A stretch of DNA of 64,000 nt from Streptomyces sp. rh34 (GTDB lineage: Bacteria > Actinomycetota > Actinomycetes > Streptomycetales > Streptomycetaceae). Numbering within the stretch: the first letter of the stretch is position 1; each line of letters opens with the position of its first letter. The notes under the pieces are model-generated. The model was not told the origin of the DNA. It saw only the letters and a list, made by a program, of their open reading frames with translations, and ran no database searches. The position numbers were made by a program, and so were the translations under genes. Shown here piece after piece: positions 25,812-33,069 of this stretch. The stretch covers positions 1 through 64,000 of the forward strand of contig NZ_NTGZ01000007.1 in the NCBI RefSeq assembly GCF_002551245.1. Direction: 5' to 3'.

Positions 25812-26810
25812 TCACAGAGCCAGCAGCTTCGCCTCCAGCCGGGGGTCGAGGCCGACGGCCGGACGGTCGGGGCGCCGGGGCGCCGTCCCGCCGAGGGCGC
25901 GCAGCCAGGCCCAGGTGTCCGCGACGGTCTCCCCGGCCGGGCGGCAGCGCAGCCCCGCGGCGTACGCCCTGGTGGGGTCGCCCCGGTGCAGCGTGTCGTA
26001 CAGCTCGCCCGGCGGGAGCCAGATCGGCAGGTCGCTCCAGGGCTCGGCCCCGGCGGCCAGCAGGACCTCCGGAGCGGTCCAGCGCAGCTCGGCGTCGGAA
26101 CCGGTGACGCGTACGCAGGCCTCCAGCAGCTCCCCCATGGTCGTGTGGCCGGGGCGGCTGACGGTGTTGTACGCACCGTGCAGCCCGCCCGCCGCCGCGT
26201 CCAGGATCCACTCCGCCAGGTCCCGGGCGTCGATGTACTGGAGCTCCACCTCGGGCCCGCCGGGGGCGATCACCGGTCCGCCCCGGGCGATCCGCGACAG
26301 CCACCAGGGCAGCCGGCCGATGTTCTCCCCGGGGCCGATGATCAGCCCGGCCCTCGCCAGCAGGGCCCGGTCCCCGAAGGCGTCGACGGCGGCCAGCTCA
26401 CCGCCGCGCTTGGCCCGGTCGTACGGGACGTCCCCGCCGTCGTCGGGCGAGGCGTCGGCCACCAGCGGGCCGTCCTCGTCGAGCCCCGGGGCGGCCGGGT
26501 ATGCGTACACGGAGCGGCTGGAGACGTAACTGAAGTGCCCCGCCCGGCCGGACAGCAGACGGGCGGCGTCCCGGACGGCGGCGGGCGCACCGCTCCAGGT
26601 GTCGACGACCAGGTCCCCTTCCCACCCGCTGTCCGCCAGCGCCGCGAGTCCGCGCTCACCCGCGGTCCGGTCCCCGGTCAGCGCGCTCACGCCGGGTGGG
26701 GGCGCGTGGCGGCCCCGGTGGAACACCGTGACGTCCCAGCCGCGCTCCAGCGCGGCGTCGGTGACGGCCCGTCCGACGAACTCCGTACCGCCCAGCATCA
26801 GAAGCCTCAT
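25812..26810 (-). CDS. NAD-dependent epimerase/dehydratase (extended SDR)
   Basis: The 332-residue protein starts with the extended-SDR glycine motif MLGGTEFVGRAV, then VTVFHRGRH, GHFSYVSSRSVYAYP and YDRAKRGGELAA, where the catalytic Tyr-x3-Lys is Y-D-R-A-K. RAGLIIGPGENIGRLPWW and QYIDARDLAEWILDA are typical of the group containing isoflavone-reductase-like and CSP41-like reductases. The substrate is unknown. It is transcribed alone, towards the surface protein, and no partner genes are evident. Confidence 0.85.
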   Translation of the reverse strand: MRLLMLGGTEFVGRAVTDAALERGWDVTVFHRGRHAPPPGVSALTGDRTAGERGLAALADSGWEGDLVVDTWSGAPAAVRDAARLLSGRAGHFSYVSSRSVYAYPAAPGLDEDGPLVADASPDDGGDVPYDRAKRGGELAAVDAFGDRALLARAGLIIGPGENIGRLPWWLSRIARGGPVIAPGGPEVELQYIDARDLAEWILDAAAGGLHGAYNTVSRPGHTTMGELLEACVRVTGSDAELRWTAPEVLLAAGAEPWSDLPIWLPPGELYDTLHRGDPTRAYAAGLRCRPAGETVADTWAWLRALGGTAPRRPDRPAVGLDPRLEAKLLAL

Positions 26811-26939
26811 GGGACGACTCTGCCCACCGGAAGACGGCGAGGGAACACGAGCACGCTGTCAGCAGAACGGGGAACTCACCGTCGCGGGGCCGGGGCGCGG
26901 GCCGGGCGGGCTCACCGGCGCGAGGGGACCGGCCGGGGA

Positions 26940-27893
26940 TCAGGGTGTGCGGGCCAGCGGGGAGCGGTGGCGCAGCAGCCACTCGTGGTAGCCGCTCGCC
27001 CGTCGCGCCGCGTCCCGGTAGGCGGCCTCCAACTGCGCGTACACCACCGCGATGTCCGTCCCGGGCCGGGAGACCAGGAACAGCCGCACCGCGAGCGGGT
27101 CGCCCAGCAGCGGGCGGATCACCATGTCGTCGCGCGGGCCCGACGTCGGCTGGCAGGGCGCGACGGCCTCGCCGAGCACGACGAGGGAGGCGGCGGTGAG
27201 GTAGTCGCCGTGCAGGACCGGCGGGTTCAGGCCGGCGGCGCCGAGCACCCGGCGCACCCCGTCCCACTCGCCGTCCACCGTCGGATCGACCATCCACGGG
27301 TCGCCCGCCAGGTCCCCGAGCTCCACCACGCGGCGGCGGGCGGCGGGGTGGTCCCGGGAGAGCGAGATGAACTGCGGCTCCCGGTCCACGAGTACGCGCC
27401 GCTCCAGGCCCTCCGGCACGGCGAGCGGGGAGCCCTCCACCTCGTGCACGAAGGCGACGTCCAGGCGGCCCGCCTCGACCGAGCGCAGCAGCGCGTGGGC
27501 GGAGACGTCGACCCGCAGCGAGATGTCGGTGCCGGGCAGGGCGCCCCGCAGCCCGCGCAGCCAGCCGCCGATCACCCGGCTCGCGGTGGAGCCGATGCGC
27601 AGGCGGGATCCGCGCGGCCGGGCGGCCTCGGCCTCCGCCAGCGCCTCGGCGACCAGGTCGCTCATGCCGTCCACGAGGGGTTGGGCCCGGCGCAGGACGG
27701 CCCGCCCCAGGGAGGTCGGCCGGCAGCCGGTCCGTTCGCGGCGGAACAGTTCGGCGCCGAGCACGTTCTCGATCCGCCGGAGCTGGGTGGTCAGGGAGGG
27801 CTGGCTCACGCCGAGGCGCCGGGCCGCCTGGTGCAGGCTGCCCGCGTCGGCGATGGCGCACAGCGCCCTGAGGTGTCTCACCTCCAGCTCCAT
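26940..27893 (-). CDS. LysR family regulator, probable activator of the adjacent snapalysin gene
   Basis: A 317-residue LysR protein with the N-terminal winged HTH (MELEVRHLRALCAIADAGSL, then QAARRLGVSQPSLTTQLRRIE) and a periplasmic-binding-type effector domain from about 95. ATG 27893 starts at the classic M-E-L-E position; a longer frame from 27959 is unlikely. It is divergent from the secreted snapalysin gene. In other Streptomyces the snapalysin gene is also next to a LysR gene whose product activates it (SnpR/PrtR), so the same role is inferred. The intergenic palindromes are its probable targets. Confidence 0.87.
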   Translation of the reverse strand: MELEVRHLRALCAIADAGSLHQAARRLGVSQPSLTTQLRRIENVLGAELFRRERTGCRPTSLGRAVLRRAQPLVDGMSDLVAEALAEAEAARPRGSRLRIGSTASRVIGGWLRGLRGALPGTDISLRVDVSAHALLRSVEAGRLDVAFVHEVEGSPLAVPEGLERRVLVDREPQFISLSRDHPAARRRVVELGDLAGDPWMVDPTVDGEWDGVRRVLGAAGLNPPVLHGDYLTAASLVVLGEAVAPCQPTSGPRDDMVIRPLLGDPLAVRLFLVSRPGTDIAVVYAQLEAAYRDAARRASGYHEWLLRHRSPLARTP

Positions 27894-27950
27894 GCAGCGG
27901 AGACTACGACCGCCGCACGCCACGGCACCAGATGGCGCTACCCCACCAAA

Positions 27951-28029
27951 CGCTCTCATTTTGGCGAGAGTTGGCCAGCCGGACGTGCGTCGTGCACTCC
28001 GGAGGACAGGGATAGGGCAGCCCTATCCC
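27951..28029. promoter_or_regulatory. LysR-type palindromes between LysR gene and snapalysin gene
   Basis: Two inverted repeats lie in the 257-bp divergent promoter. One at 27953-27970 has arms CTCTC/GAGAG. A perfect one at 28009-28029 has arms GGGATAGGG/CCCTATCCC around CAG. The second is about 120 bp before the snapalysin ATG. LysR activators typically occupy a recognition site and a weaker activation site, which fits this pair. Confidence 0.55.
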
Positions 28030-28150
28030 CGTTTGGCATCATCCCCGGCGGGTGTCGGCTCCCTCACACTCTCCCCGTACCGCCCCCGCGCCGGCCCCTG
28101 CATCGGGCACCCCCACGGCGTGGGTTCATCGGACAGGTAGGAGACCCCCC

Positions 28151-28813
28151 ATGAGACACCTCAGGACCACCTTCGCCTCCGCCCTCGCCGGGCTCGGCCT
28201 CGTCGCCGCGCTGGGCGCCGCACCCTCAGCCGCCGCCGCGCCGGCCCCCGCCGCTCCCTCCGCTTCCACCTCCGCCACCATCGCCGCGTACACCGGGTCG
28301 GGCGAGAACGCCGCGGCCACCCGGGCCTTCCACGCCGCGGTCATGAAGTCGGTCGCCGAGAAGCGGGCCGCCAACCCGGGCACGCTGGCGGTCACGGTCA
28401 CCTACAACGCGTCCAGCGCTCCGAGCTTCCGCAGCCAGATAGCCCGCAGTACCCAGATCTGGAACAGCTCGGTCTCCAACGTCCGCCTCCAGGAGGGCTC
28501 CAACGCCGACTTCCGGTACTACGAGGGCAACGACTCCCGGGGCTCCTACGCGAGCACCGACGGGCACGGTCGCGGCTACATCTTCCTGGACTACCGGCAG
28601 AACCAGCAGTACAACTCGACCCGCGTCACCACGCACGAGACCGGGCACGTGCTCGGCCTGCCGGACAACTACCGTGGCCCGTGCAGCGAGTTGATGTCCG
28701 GTGGCGGCCCCGGCCCCTCCTGCACCAACGCCAACCCGGACGCCAACGAGCGGGCCCGGGTGAACCAGCTGTGGCAGAACGGCCTGGCCGCGCTCGCCCG
28801 CTCCGCCTCCTGA
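28151..28813 (+). CDS. snpA: snapalysin (small neutral metalloprotease, M7)
   Basis: The 220-residue prepro-protein has a signal peptide (about 1-30), a propeptide of about 50 residues and a mature protease of about 140. The zinc site is H162[10 protein letters not shown]172, i.e. HExxHxxGxxD, the M7 signature with Asp as third ligand. The two Cys pairs with [14 protein letters not shown] match the disulfide of SnpA. It is secreted and cuts at aromatic residues in milk proteins in known members. The ATG at 28151 follows GGAGA. Expression is probably controlled by the divergent LysR protein. A strong hairpin follows the gene. Confidence 0.93.
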   Translation: MRHLRTTFASALAGLGLVAALGAAPSAAAAPAPAAPSASTSATIAAYTGSGENAAATRAFHAAVMKSVAEKRAANPGTLAVTVTYNASSAPSFRSQIARSTQIWNSSVSNVRLQEGSNADFRYYEGNDSRGSYASTDGHGRGYIFLDYRQNQQYNSTRVTTHETGHVLGLPDNYRGPCSELMSGGGPGPSCTNANPDANERARVNQLWQNGLAALARSAS

Positions 28814-28914
28814 CGCCGGGACGCACCGGGACGCACCGACGGTCCGGCAGTTCGGCAGTCCTGCGGAGGACGGCCGGTCCCGTGCCCCGGGGCCGGCCGG
28901 CACCCCCCACACAC

Positions 28915-28954
28915 GGAGGAGGACCGTTTTCCGCACGCGGAACGGTCCTCCTCG
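28915..28954. terminator. terminator between snapalysin and GntR genes
   Basis: GGAGGAGGACCG pairs with CGGTCCTCCTC across an inner GCGGAA/TTCCGC stem with a small TT bulge, forming a long hairpin between the convergent genes. It should serve both strands. Confidence 0.75.
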
Positions 28955-28975
28955 CGGTGCGCGCCCGTACGCCGG

Positions 28976-29332
28976 TCAGGCGTCGAGCTCACTGCGGACG
29001 AGGGCCAGCAGCTCGTCCTCGGTCATGCCGAGGTCCCGGGCGTCCGCGACGGCTTCGCGGACGCGCTCCAGCAGCCGGGCACGTTGTGGCGAGGCGCCGG
29101 CGGTGATCGCCGCACCCCGGCCGCGGCGCAGCTCGATGAGCCCTTCCTCGCGCAGCCGCTGGTAGCCGCGCAGCACCGTGTGGACGTTCACGCCGAGGGA
29201 TTCGGCGAGCACCCGAGCGGCGGGCAGCCGCTCGCCCGGGGCCACCGTGCCCTCGGCGACCGCGCGCCGGACCGAGGCGGCGACCTGGTCGCCGAGGGGG
29301 ACGGTGGAGGTCGGATCGACCCGGAAGAGCAT
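28976..29332 (-). CDS. GntR family regulator, YtrA subfamily
   Basis: A short 118-residue GntR protein. It has the winged HTH (VPLGDQVAASVRRAVAEGTV, PAARVLAESLGVNVHTVLRG, LREEGLIELRRGRGAAI) and a helical tail of about 40 residues without a ligand-binding domain. That makes it YtrA-type, whose members usually control neighbouring membrane-protein or transporter genes. The ATG at 29332 lies 2 bp after the stop of the upstream DUF1648 gene, so the two form an operon. I discard the much longer frame as a shadow of that gene. Confidence 0.87.
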   Translation of the reverse strand: MLFRVDPTSTVPLGDQVAASVRRAVAEGTVAPGERLPAARVLAESLGVNVHTVLRGYQRLREEGLIELRRGRGAAITAGASPQRARLLERVREAVADARDLGMTEDELLALVRSELDA

Positions 29333-29334
29333 GG

Positions 29335-30303
29335 TCAGCGCCCCGTCCGCCGCCGGTCGAGCAGCGTGTTGAGCAGGGCCGCGCCGGTCGCCGAGTCGTC
29401 GACGGTGACGGCGAACTCGCGGCCGCTCGTCAGACTGACGACGATGGCCTCGCCGGAGCGGGTGATGACACCGCTGCGCTCGGGGCGGATGCGGTAGCCC
29501 CACCCGCCGTACTCCGCGAGCGCGTTGACGCGGCGGCTGTCCGCCCCCTCCATCCGCTCCAGCGGCACCCGCACCCGGGGCCGGGGCAGCAGGCCGGAGA
29601 CGGTGAGACCCCGGCGGTCCACGGTGACGTGAGGGCGGCAGAAGGTGGCCGTCACCAGGGCGAGGAGAAGCAGCGGCGCCCCGATGAACCAGCTCTGCTC
29701 CAGGCCGACGGTGACACCTGCCGCCAGGAACACCAGCACGGCGATCGGCGCCCACCACGCGCCGATCCCGCGCGCCCAGCCGGCCACCTCGCCGTCGGCG
29801 AGCGCGATCCGTTCCCGGCTCGCCGGATCCCCGTCCCGGGGGCCGTCCGGTACGGGGACGAGCCGGGACGCCAGCAGGCCGAGCGCCCCGGCGAGGACGG
29901 CCACCCCCAGGGCCACGGCGATGTGCCGGAGCGGGAAGCCGCCCGCCGGGCCGTTCTCGGGAGCGTCCACGTTGACGAACAGGACGGCGATCAGCAGGTA
30001 TCCGAGGAACGCGGCGACGGCGAAGCCTCCGCCGATGAACCACCGGTGGGCACGTCCGTGGAGCTTGCCGTTGACCGCGATGAAGGCCCACGCCGCGCCG
30101 AGCACGGACAGCGAGGTGACCGTGTAGAGGAGATGGGCGGTGATGCCCATGTATCCGTCGGCGGAGCCGCCGGCGTCGAAGTGGACGGCCAGCCGGGCGG
30201 GCAGACGGTCCTTGACGGTGACGTGGAGGACGAGGTCCACGAGGAGAGCGAGCACAAAGGGCAGGGCCGCGAGCGTTGCGCGGCCAAGGTTCTTACTTGT
30301 CAT
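29335..30303 (-). CDS. DUF1648 family membrane protein
   Basis: A 322-residue membrane protein with about six hydrophobic segments (near 11-28, 55-78, 88-110, 128-148, 183-200 and 205-225) and a C-terminal soluble domain (about 225-322). The first pair surrounds the conserved DUF1648 segment LPARLAVHFDAGGSADGYM. This family often accompanies a YtrA-type GntR regulator, as here, where it is the first gene of a two-gene operon. In Bacillus related proteins (SdpI) give immunity or act as signal receptors. An immunity-like role is possible but not shown. Confidence 0.8.
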   Translation of the reverse strand: MTSKNLGRATLAALPFVLALLVDLVLHVTVKDRLPARLAVHFDAGGSADGYMGITAHLLYTVTSLSVLGAAWAFIAVNGKLHGRAHRWFIGGGFAVAAFLGYLLIAVLFVNVDAPENGPAGGFPLRHIAVALGVAVLAGALGLLASRLVPVPDGPRDGDPASRERIALADGEVAGWARGIGAWWAPIAVLVFLAAGVTVGLEQSWFIGAPLLLLALVTATFCRPHVTVDRRGLTVSGLLPRPRVRVPLERMEGADSRRVNALAEYGGWGYRIRPERSGVITRSGEAIVVSLTSGREFAVTVDDSATGAALLNTLLDRRRTGR

Positions 30304-30362
30304 GGAAAACCTCCGTTGTTCGCATGCTAGTAGAACAATGAGGCGGGAGCAACGGGACGACG

Positions 30363-30402
30363 CGCGTCCGCCCCGTACCGGAATGGGTACGGGGCGGACG
30401 CG
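30363..30402 (-). terminator. terminator after the DUF6304-like gene
   Basis: Seventeen-base perfect arms (30363-30379 and 30386-30402) with loop GGAATG. On the minus strand it lies 123 bp past the stop at 30525 and just before the promoter region of the next gene. The gap between, 30403-30524, contains two copies of CGGGCGGTCCCGGT and no gene. Confidence 0.7.
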
Positions 30403-30524
30403 TTAGGGGTGGATGCGGTACGGGGGTGGAGGTGGGCGGATCGGCGGTGACGGGCGGTCCCGGTGGGGACGAGCGGCACCGGCGGTGGCGGGCGGTCCGC
30501 GTGCGGCGGGCGGTCCCGGTCGGG

Positions 30525-31193
30525 TCAGGCGAGTTCCAGCGGGAAGGCTCCCCGATGGCCGGTGCCCGCGCCGTCGGCCGGGCGCACCTCGAACTCGCGG
30601 CAGCTCCAGACCTCCTGGACGAACCCGGACCGCTGGTCCCACAGATCCAGCACGTCGTCCTCGCCCGCCGAGCCCCGATAGGCGTCCTTGGCCCCCCGGA
30701 AGCAGGCGAGACCGCCGGAGAGACCCCGGCCGGGGGCCGGGAAGTAGTCGGAGAAGGCGCAGGCGATACAGGTCTGGATCCGGACGCCGTCCGGCAGGGT
30801 CCGCTGGACGGCGGTCAGGGCGGCGTTGAAGTCGCGCTCGGCGCGCGCCGATTCGTACACCGCGCCGTCCAGATGGAGCGCGAGGTGGAGGTCGGGGTCG
30901 GCGCGGCGCAGGGAGAGCAGGCAACTGAGCGTGGCGTGGCGGAGCGCGCCCGCGACGAGGACGGGCAGCGGCAGGTCCCACTCCAGCACGCAGTCGGTGA
31001 GCGCGCCGTCCGCGAGAGCGAACATCCCGCTCTCCGGCGGCATACCGGCGACCGGCCCCAGGTCGTCGAAGCTCTCGCCCTCGAAGTCGACCCCTCTGAT
31101 CCGGATCCGGAGCTGCCGCCCGTCCGTGGTGAGAACGACGGCGTCGGAACCCTTGGTGTCCCGGTACCAGCCGGCCCACGACTCATCTGTCAT
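30525..31193 (-). CDS. conserved hypothetical protein, DUF6304-like
   Basis: A 222-residue soluble protein (MTDESWAGWYRDTKGSDAVV at the start) with an acidic composition, alternating beta strands (VVLTTDGRQLRIRIRGVDFE, HLALHLDGAVYES) and a C-terminal CIACAFSDYFPAPGRGLSGGL, then CFRGAKDAY. Three Cys lie within 25 residues near 145-165, which could bind metal. I recognise it only as a protein conserved in Streptomyces, tentatively DUF6304. The ATG at 31193 is the first with normal codon use. The neighbouring acetyltransferase gene is in the same direction, 57 bp upstream. Confidence 0.72.
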   Translation of the reverse strand: MTDESWAGWYRDTKGSDAVVLTTDGRQLRIRIRGVDFEGESFDDLGPVAGMPPESGMFALADGALTDCVLEWDLPLPVLVAGALRHATLSCLLSLRRADPDLHLALHLDGAVYESARAERDFNAALTAVQRTLPDGVRIQTCIACAFSDYFPAPGRGLSGGLACFRGAKDAYRGSAGEDDVLDLWDQRSGFVQEVWSCREFEVRPADGAGTGHRGAFPLELA

Positions 31194-31249
31194 GAGCAGG
31201 GACTGTAGCCCCTGCCCCGGACGGCTTCCGTACCACCCTCCACCGGAGG

Positions 31250-31846
31250 TCAACCCGCTTGGGGTTCCCGCCACATGGGGTACATCGGTGGGCCGCCCGG
31301 CAGGTCGACTGCGCGGCCGAGGAAGCGGAATCCGAGCCGCTCGTACAGCGCCCGGCTCCGGTCGCTGCTCGCCTCCAGATAGGCCGGCAGTCCCTCCCGG
31401 TCGCAGCGCTCCAGCTCCACTCCGATCAGCTCCGCGCCGATGCCCTCCCCCTGGCGGTCGGGGGAGACGCCGATCATCAGCAGATAGGCGTGCGCGCGGT
31501 CGTGCGGGTGAACGGCCCCGGTGAGCCTGCCCACCAGCTCGCAGCGCTCGTTGTCGGGGTCGGCGGTCCGTCGCATCAGGGCAGGCGTGGGGTCCTCCTC
31601 CTCGGGTGCCCCGGCGGGCACCGGGAGCCAGAGCGCCACCGCGGCGCCGTCCTCGGCGATGTCGATACGGCCCTCGGCGAGGGCGACGTCGACGAAGACG
31701 CCGAGGAATCTGCCGTGGACGGCACGCCGGTGCCTCTCGTCGGGGAACACCCAGCTGCTGACCGGGTCGTGGTGGAACGCCTCTTCCATGACCGAGACGA
31801 CCAGCTCCCGGTCGTGCTGCTCCGCCCGCTGAATCCGTATGCCCAT
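31250..31846 (-). CDS. GNAT family N-acetyltransferase
   Basis: A 198-residue acetyltransferase with the acetyl-CoA loop in LLMIGVSPDRQGEGIGAELI (R-Q-G-x-G-x-G pattern), YLEASSDRSRALYERLGFRF and a start of IRIQRAEQHDRELVVSVMEEAF. Its acceptor (amine, antibiotic or protein) is unknown. ATG 31846 is preferred. A TTG at 31882 would add twelve residues. Neither has a strong ribosome site. It is on the same strand as the encapsulin operon, 89 bp after the cargo gene, so read-through is possible, although I see no evidence that it belongs to that system. Confidence 0.85.
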   Translation of the reverse strand: MGIRIQRAEQHDRELVVSVMEEAFHHDPVSSWVFPDERHRRAVHGRFLGVFVDVALAEGRIDIAEDGAAVALWLPVPAGAPEEEDPTPALMRRTADPDNERCELVGRLTGAVHPHDRAHAYLLMIGVSPDRQGEGIGAELIGVELERCDREGLPAYLEASSDRSRALYERLGFRFLGRAVDLPGGPPMYPMWREPQAG

Positions 31847-31935
31847 GACCGGCCGCCGCCCTTCCGTGCCGCTCTCGCTCAACCAACCACCGGAATCCTA
31901 GGGTTGATGAGGCGGCGCCGGTCACGCGCGAGGGA

Positions 31936-32979
31936 TCAGCTGGTCCTGCGGGTGACGAATTCGGCCAGGGCCAGCAGGTCGCCGGCCGCGCTCGGGTCGG
32001 GGACCGCCCGGGAGAGGTGGTGGACCGCTCGGGCCATCCGGTCGGCCGCGCAGACCTGGGCCCAGTCGCGGCCACCGGCCCGGTCCACCGCGTCGGCCGC
32101 CCGGTTCACCTCGCCGGAGGTGGTCATGGGCCCCCGGTAGAGCGCGGCGAGCTCGGTGGCGGCCGGGGTGCCCGAGGTGAGGGCGGCGACCACGGGCAGG
32201 GACTTCTTGTGGGCCGAGAGGTCGGCCCCGACGGGCTTGCCGGTCCGGTCCGGGTCGCCCCAGATGCCGATCAGGTCGTCGATGAGCTGGAACGAGAGGC
32301 CTGCCTCCCGCCCGAAACCGTCCATCGCGCGGACCGCCCGGTCCTCCGCCCCGGCGTAGAGGGCTCCGAGCGCACAGGCGCAGCCGAGCAGCGCGCCGGT
32401 CTTGGCGGTGGCCATGGCGAGGCATTCGTCGAGCGTGACCTCGTCGGGGCCGCGCTCCTCGAAGGCGCAGTCCGCCTGCTGGCCCGCGCACAGTTCGATG
32501 ACGCAGGAGGAGAGACGGGCGGCGGCGCGGGCGGCGGCCGGGTGCGCGTCCTCGGCCAGCAGCCGCTGGGCGAGGGCGAGCATGGCGTCACCGGTGATGA
32601 TGGCGTCCGGGACGCCGAAGACCGCCCAGGCGGTGGGCCGGTGCCTCCGGGTGGTGTCCTCGTCGATGACGTCGTCGTGGAGCAGGGTGAAGTTGTGGGC
32701 GAGTTCGACGGCGACGGCGGCCCGGACTGCGCGTTCCGGATCGCCGCCCAGCGCGCGGGCGGCGGCCAGCACGAGGGCCGGTCTGATGGCCTTGCCGGCC
32801 TGGCCCGCGGCAGGGGTTCCGTCGGCGTTCGCCCAGCCGAAGTGGTACATCGCGATGCGGCGTATGCCGCCGGGCAGCGACTCCACGGCCGATCGCAGAT
32901 GCGGGTCGACGACGGCACGGGTGCGCTCCAGGAGCGCCGCGGCCTCGTGCCCTTCCGTCGCTGCGTCCGTACTGGTCAT
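31936..32979 (-). CDS. polyprenyl diphosphate synthase, probable encapsulin cargo
   Basis: A 347-residue all-alpha isoprenyl diphosphate synthase. The first Asp-rich motif is DDVID (102-106) in LLHDDVIDEDTTRRHRP. The second is DDLIGIWGD (234-242), where the usual third Asp is replaced by Gly, as in the variant found with family 2 encapsulins. AGKAIRPAL carries the substrate-binding Lys/Arg. It condenses isopentenyl diphosphate with an allylic diphosphate. The product length is not readable. It directly follows the encapsulin gene, 90 bp away, which is the family 2B cargo arrangement. The low-complexity N-terminal 25 residues may be the loading region. ATG 32979 is chosen; GTG at 32985 or 32991 are alternatives close to GGGAG. 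Confidence 0.88.
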   Translation of the reverse strand: MTSTDAATEGHEAAALLERTRAVVDPHLRSAVESLPGGIRRIAMYHFGWANADGTPAAGQAGKAIRPALVLAAARALGGDPERAVRAAVAVELAHNFTLLHDDVIDEDTTRRHRPTAWAVFGVPDAIITGDAMLALAQRLLAEDAHPAAARAAARLSSCVIELCAGQQADCAFEERGPDEVTLDECLAMATAKTGALLGCACALGALYAGAEDRAVRAMDGFGREAGLSFQLIDDLIGIWGDPDRTGKPVGADLSAHKKSLPVVAALTSGTPAATELAALYRGPMTTSGEVNRAADAVDRAGGRDWAQVCAADRMARAVHHLSRAVPDPSAAGDLLALAEFVTRRTS

Positions 32980-33020
32980 GGTCACGGTCACTCCCTGGGG
33001 CGAGGCGATGGGGTGCGGGG

Positions 33021-33058
33021 CCGGGGGTCCGGGTGGCGGCCGCCACCCGGACCCCCGG
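33021..33058 (-). terminator. intercistronic hairpin between encapsulin and cargo genes
   Basis: A perfect 38-bp palindrome with 19-bp arms centred on GGCGGCCGCC lies between the encapsulin stop (33070) and the cargo start. It should end or stabilise most transcripts after the shell gene, so far more shell than cargo would be made. Confidence 0.7.
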
Positions 33059-33069
33059 GGTGAACCGGG

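Noticed and set aside
30403..30524. Repeated CGGGCGGTCCCGGT as a functional repeat element
   Set aside because: Only two copies, embedded in low-complexity G/C DNA, without symmetry.
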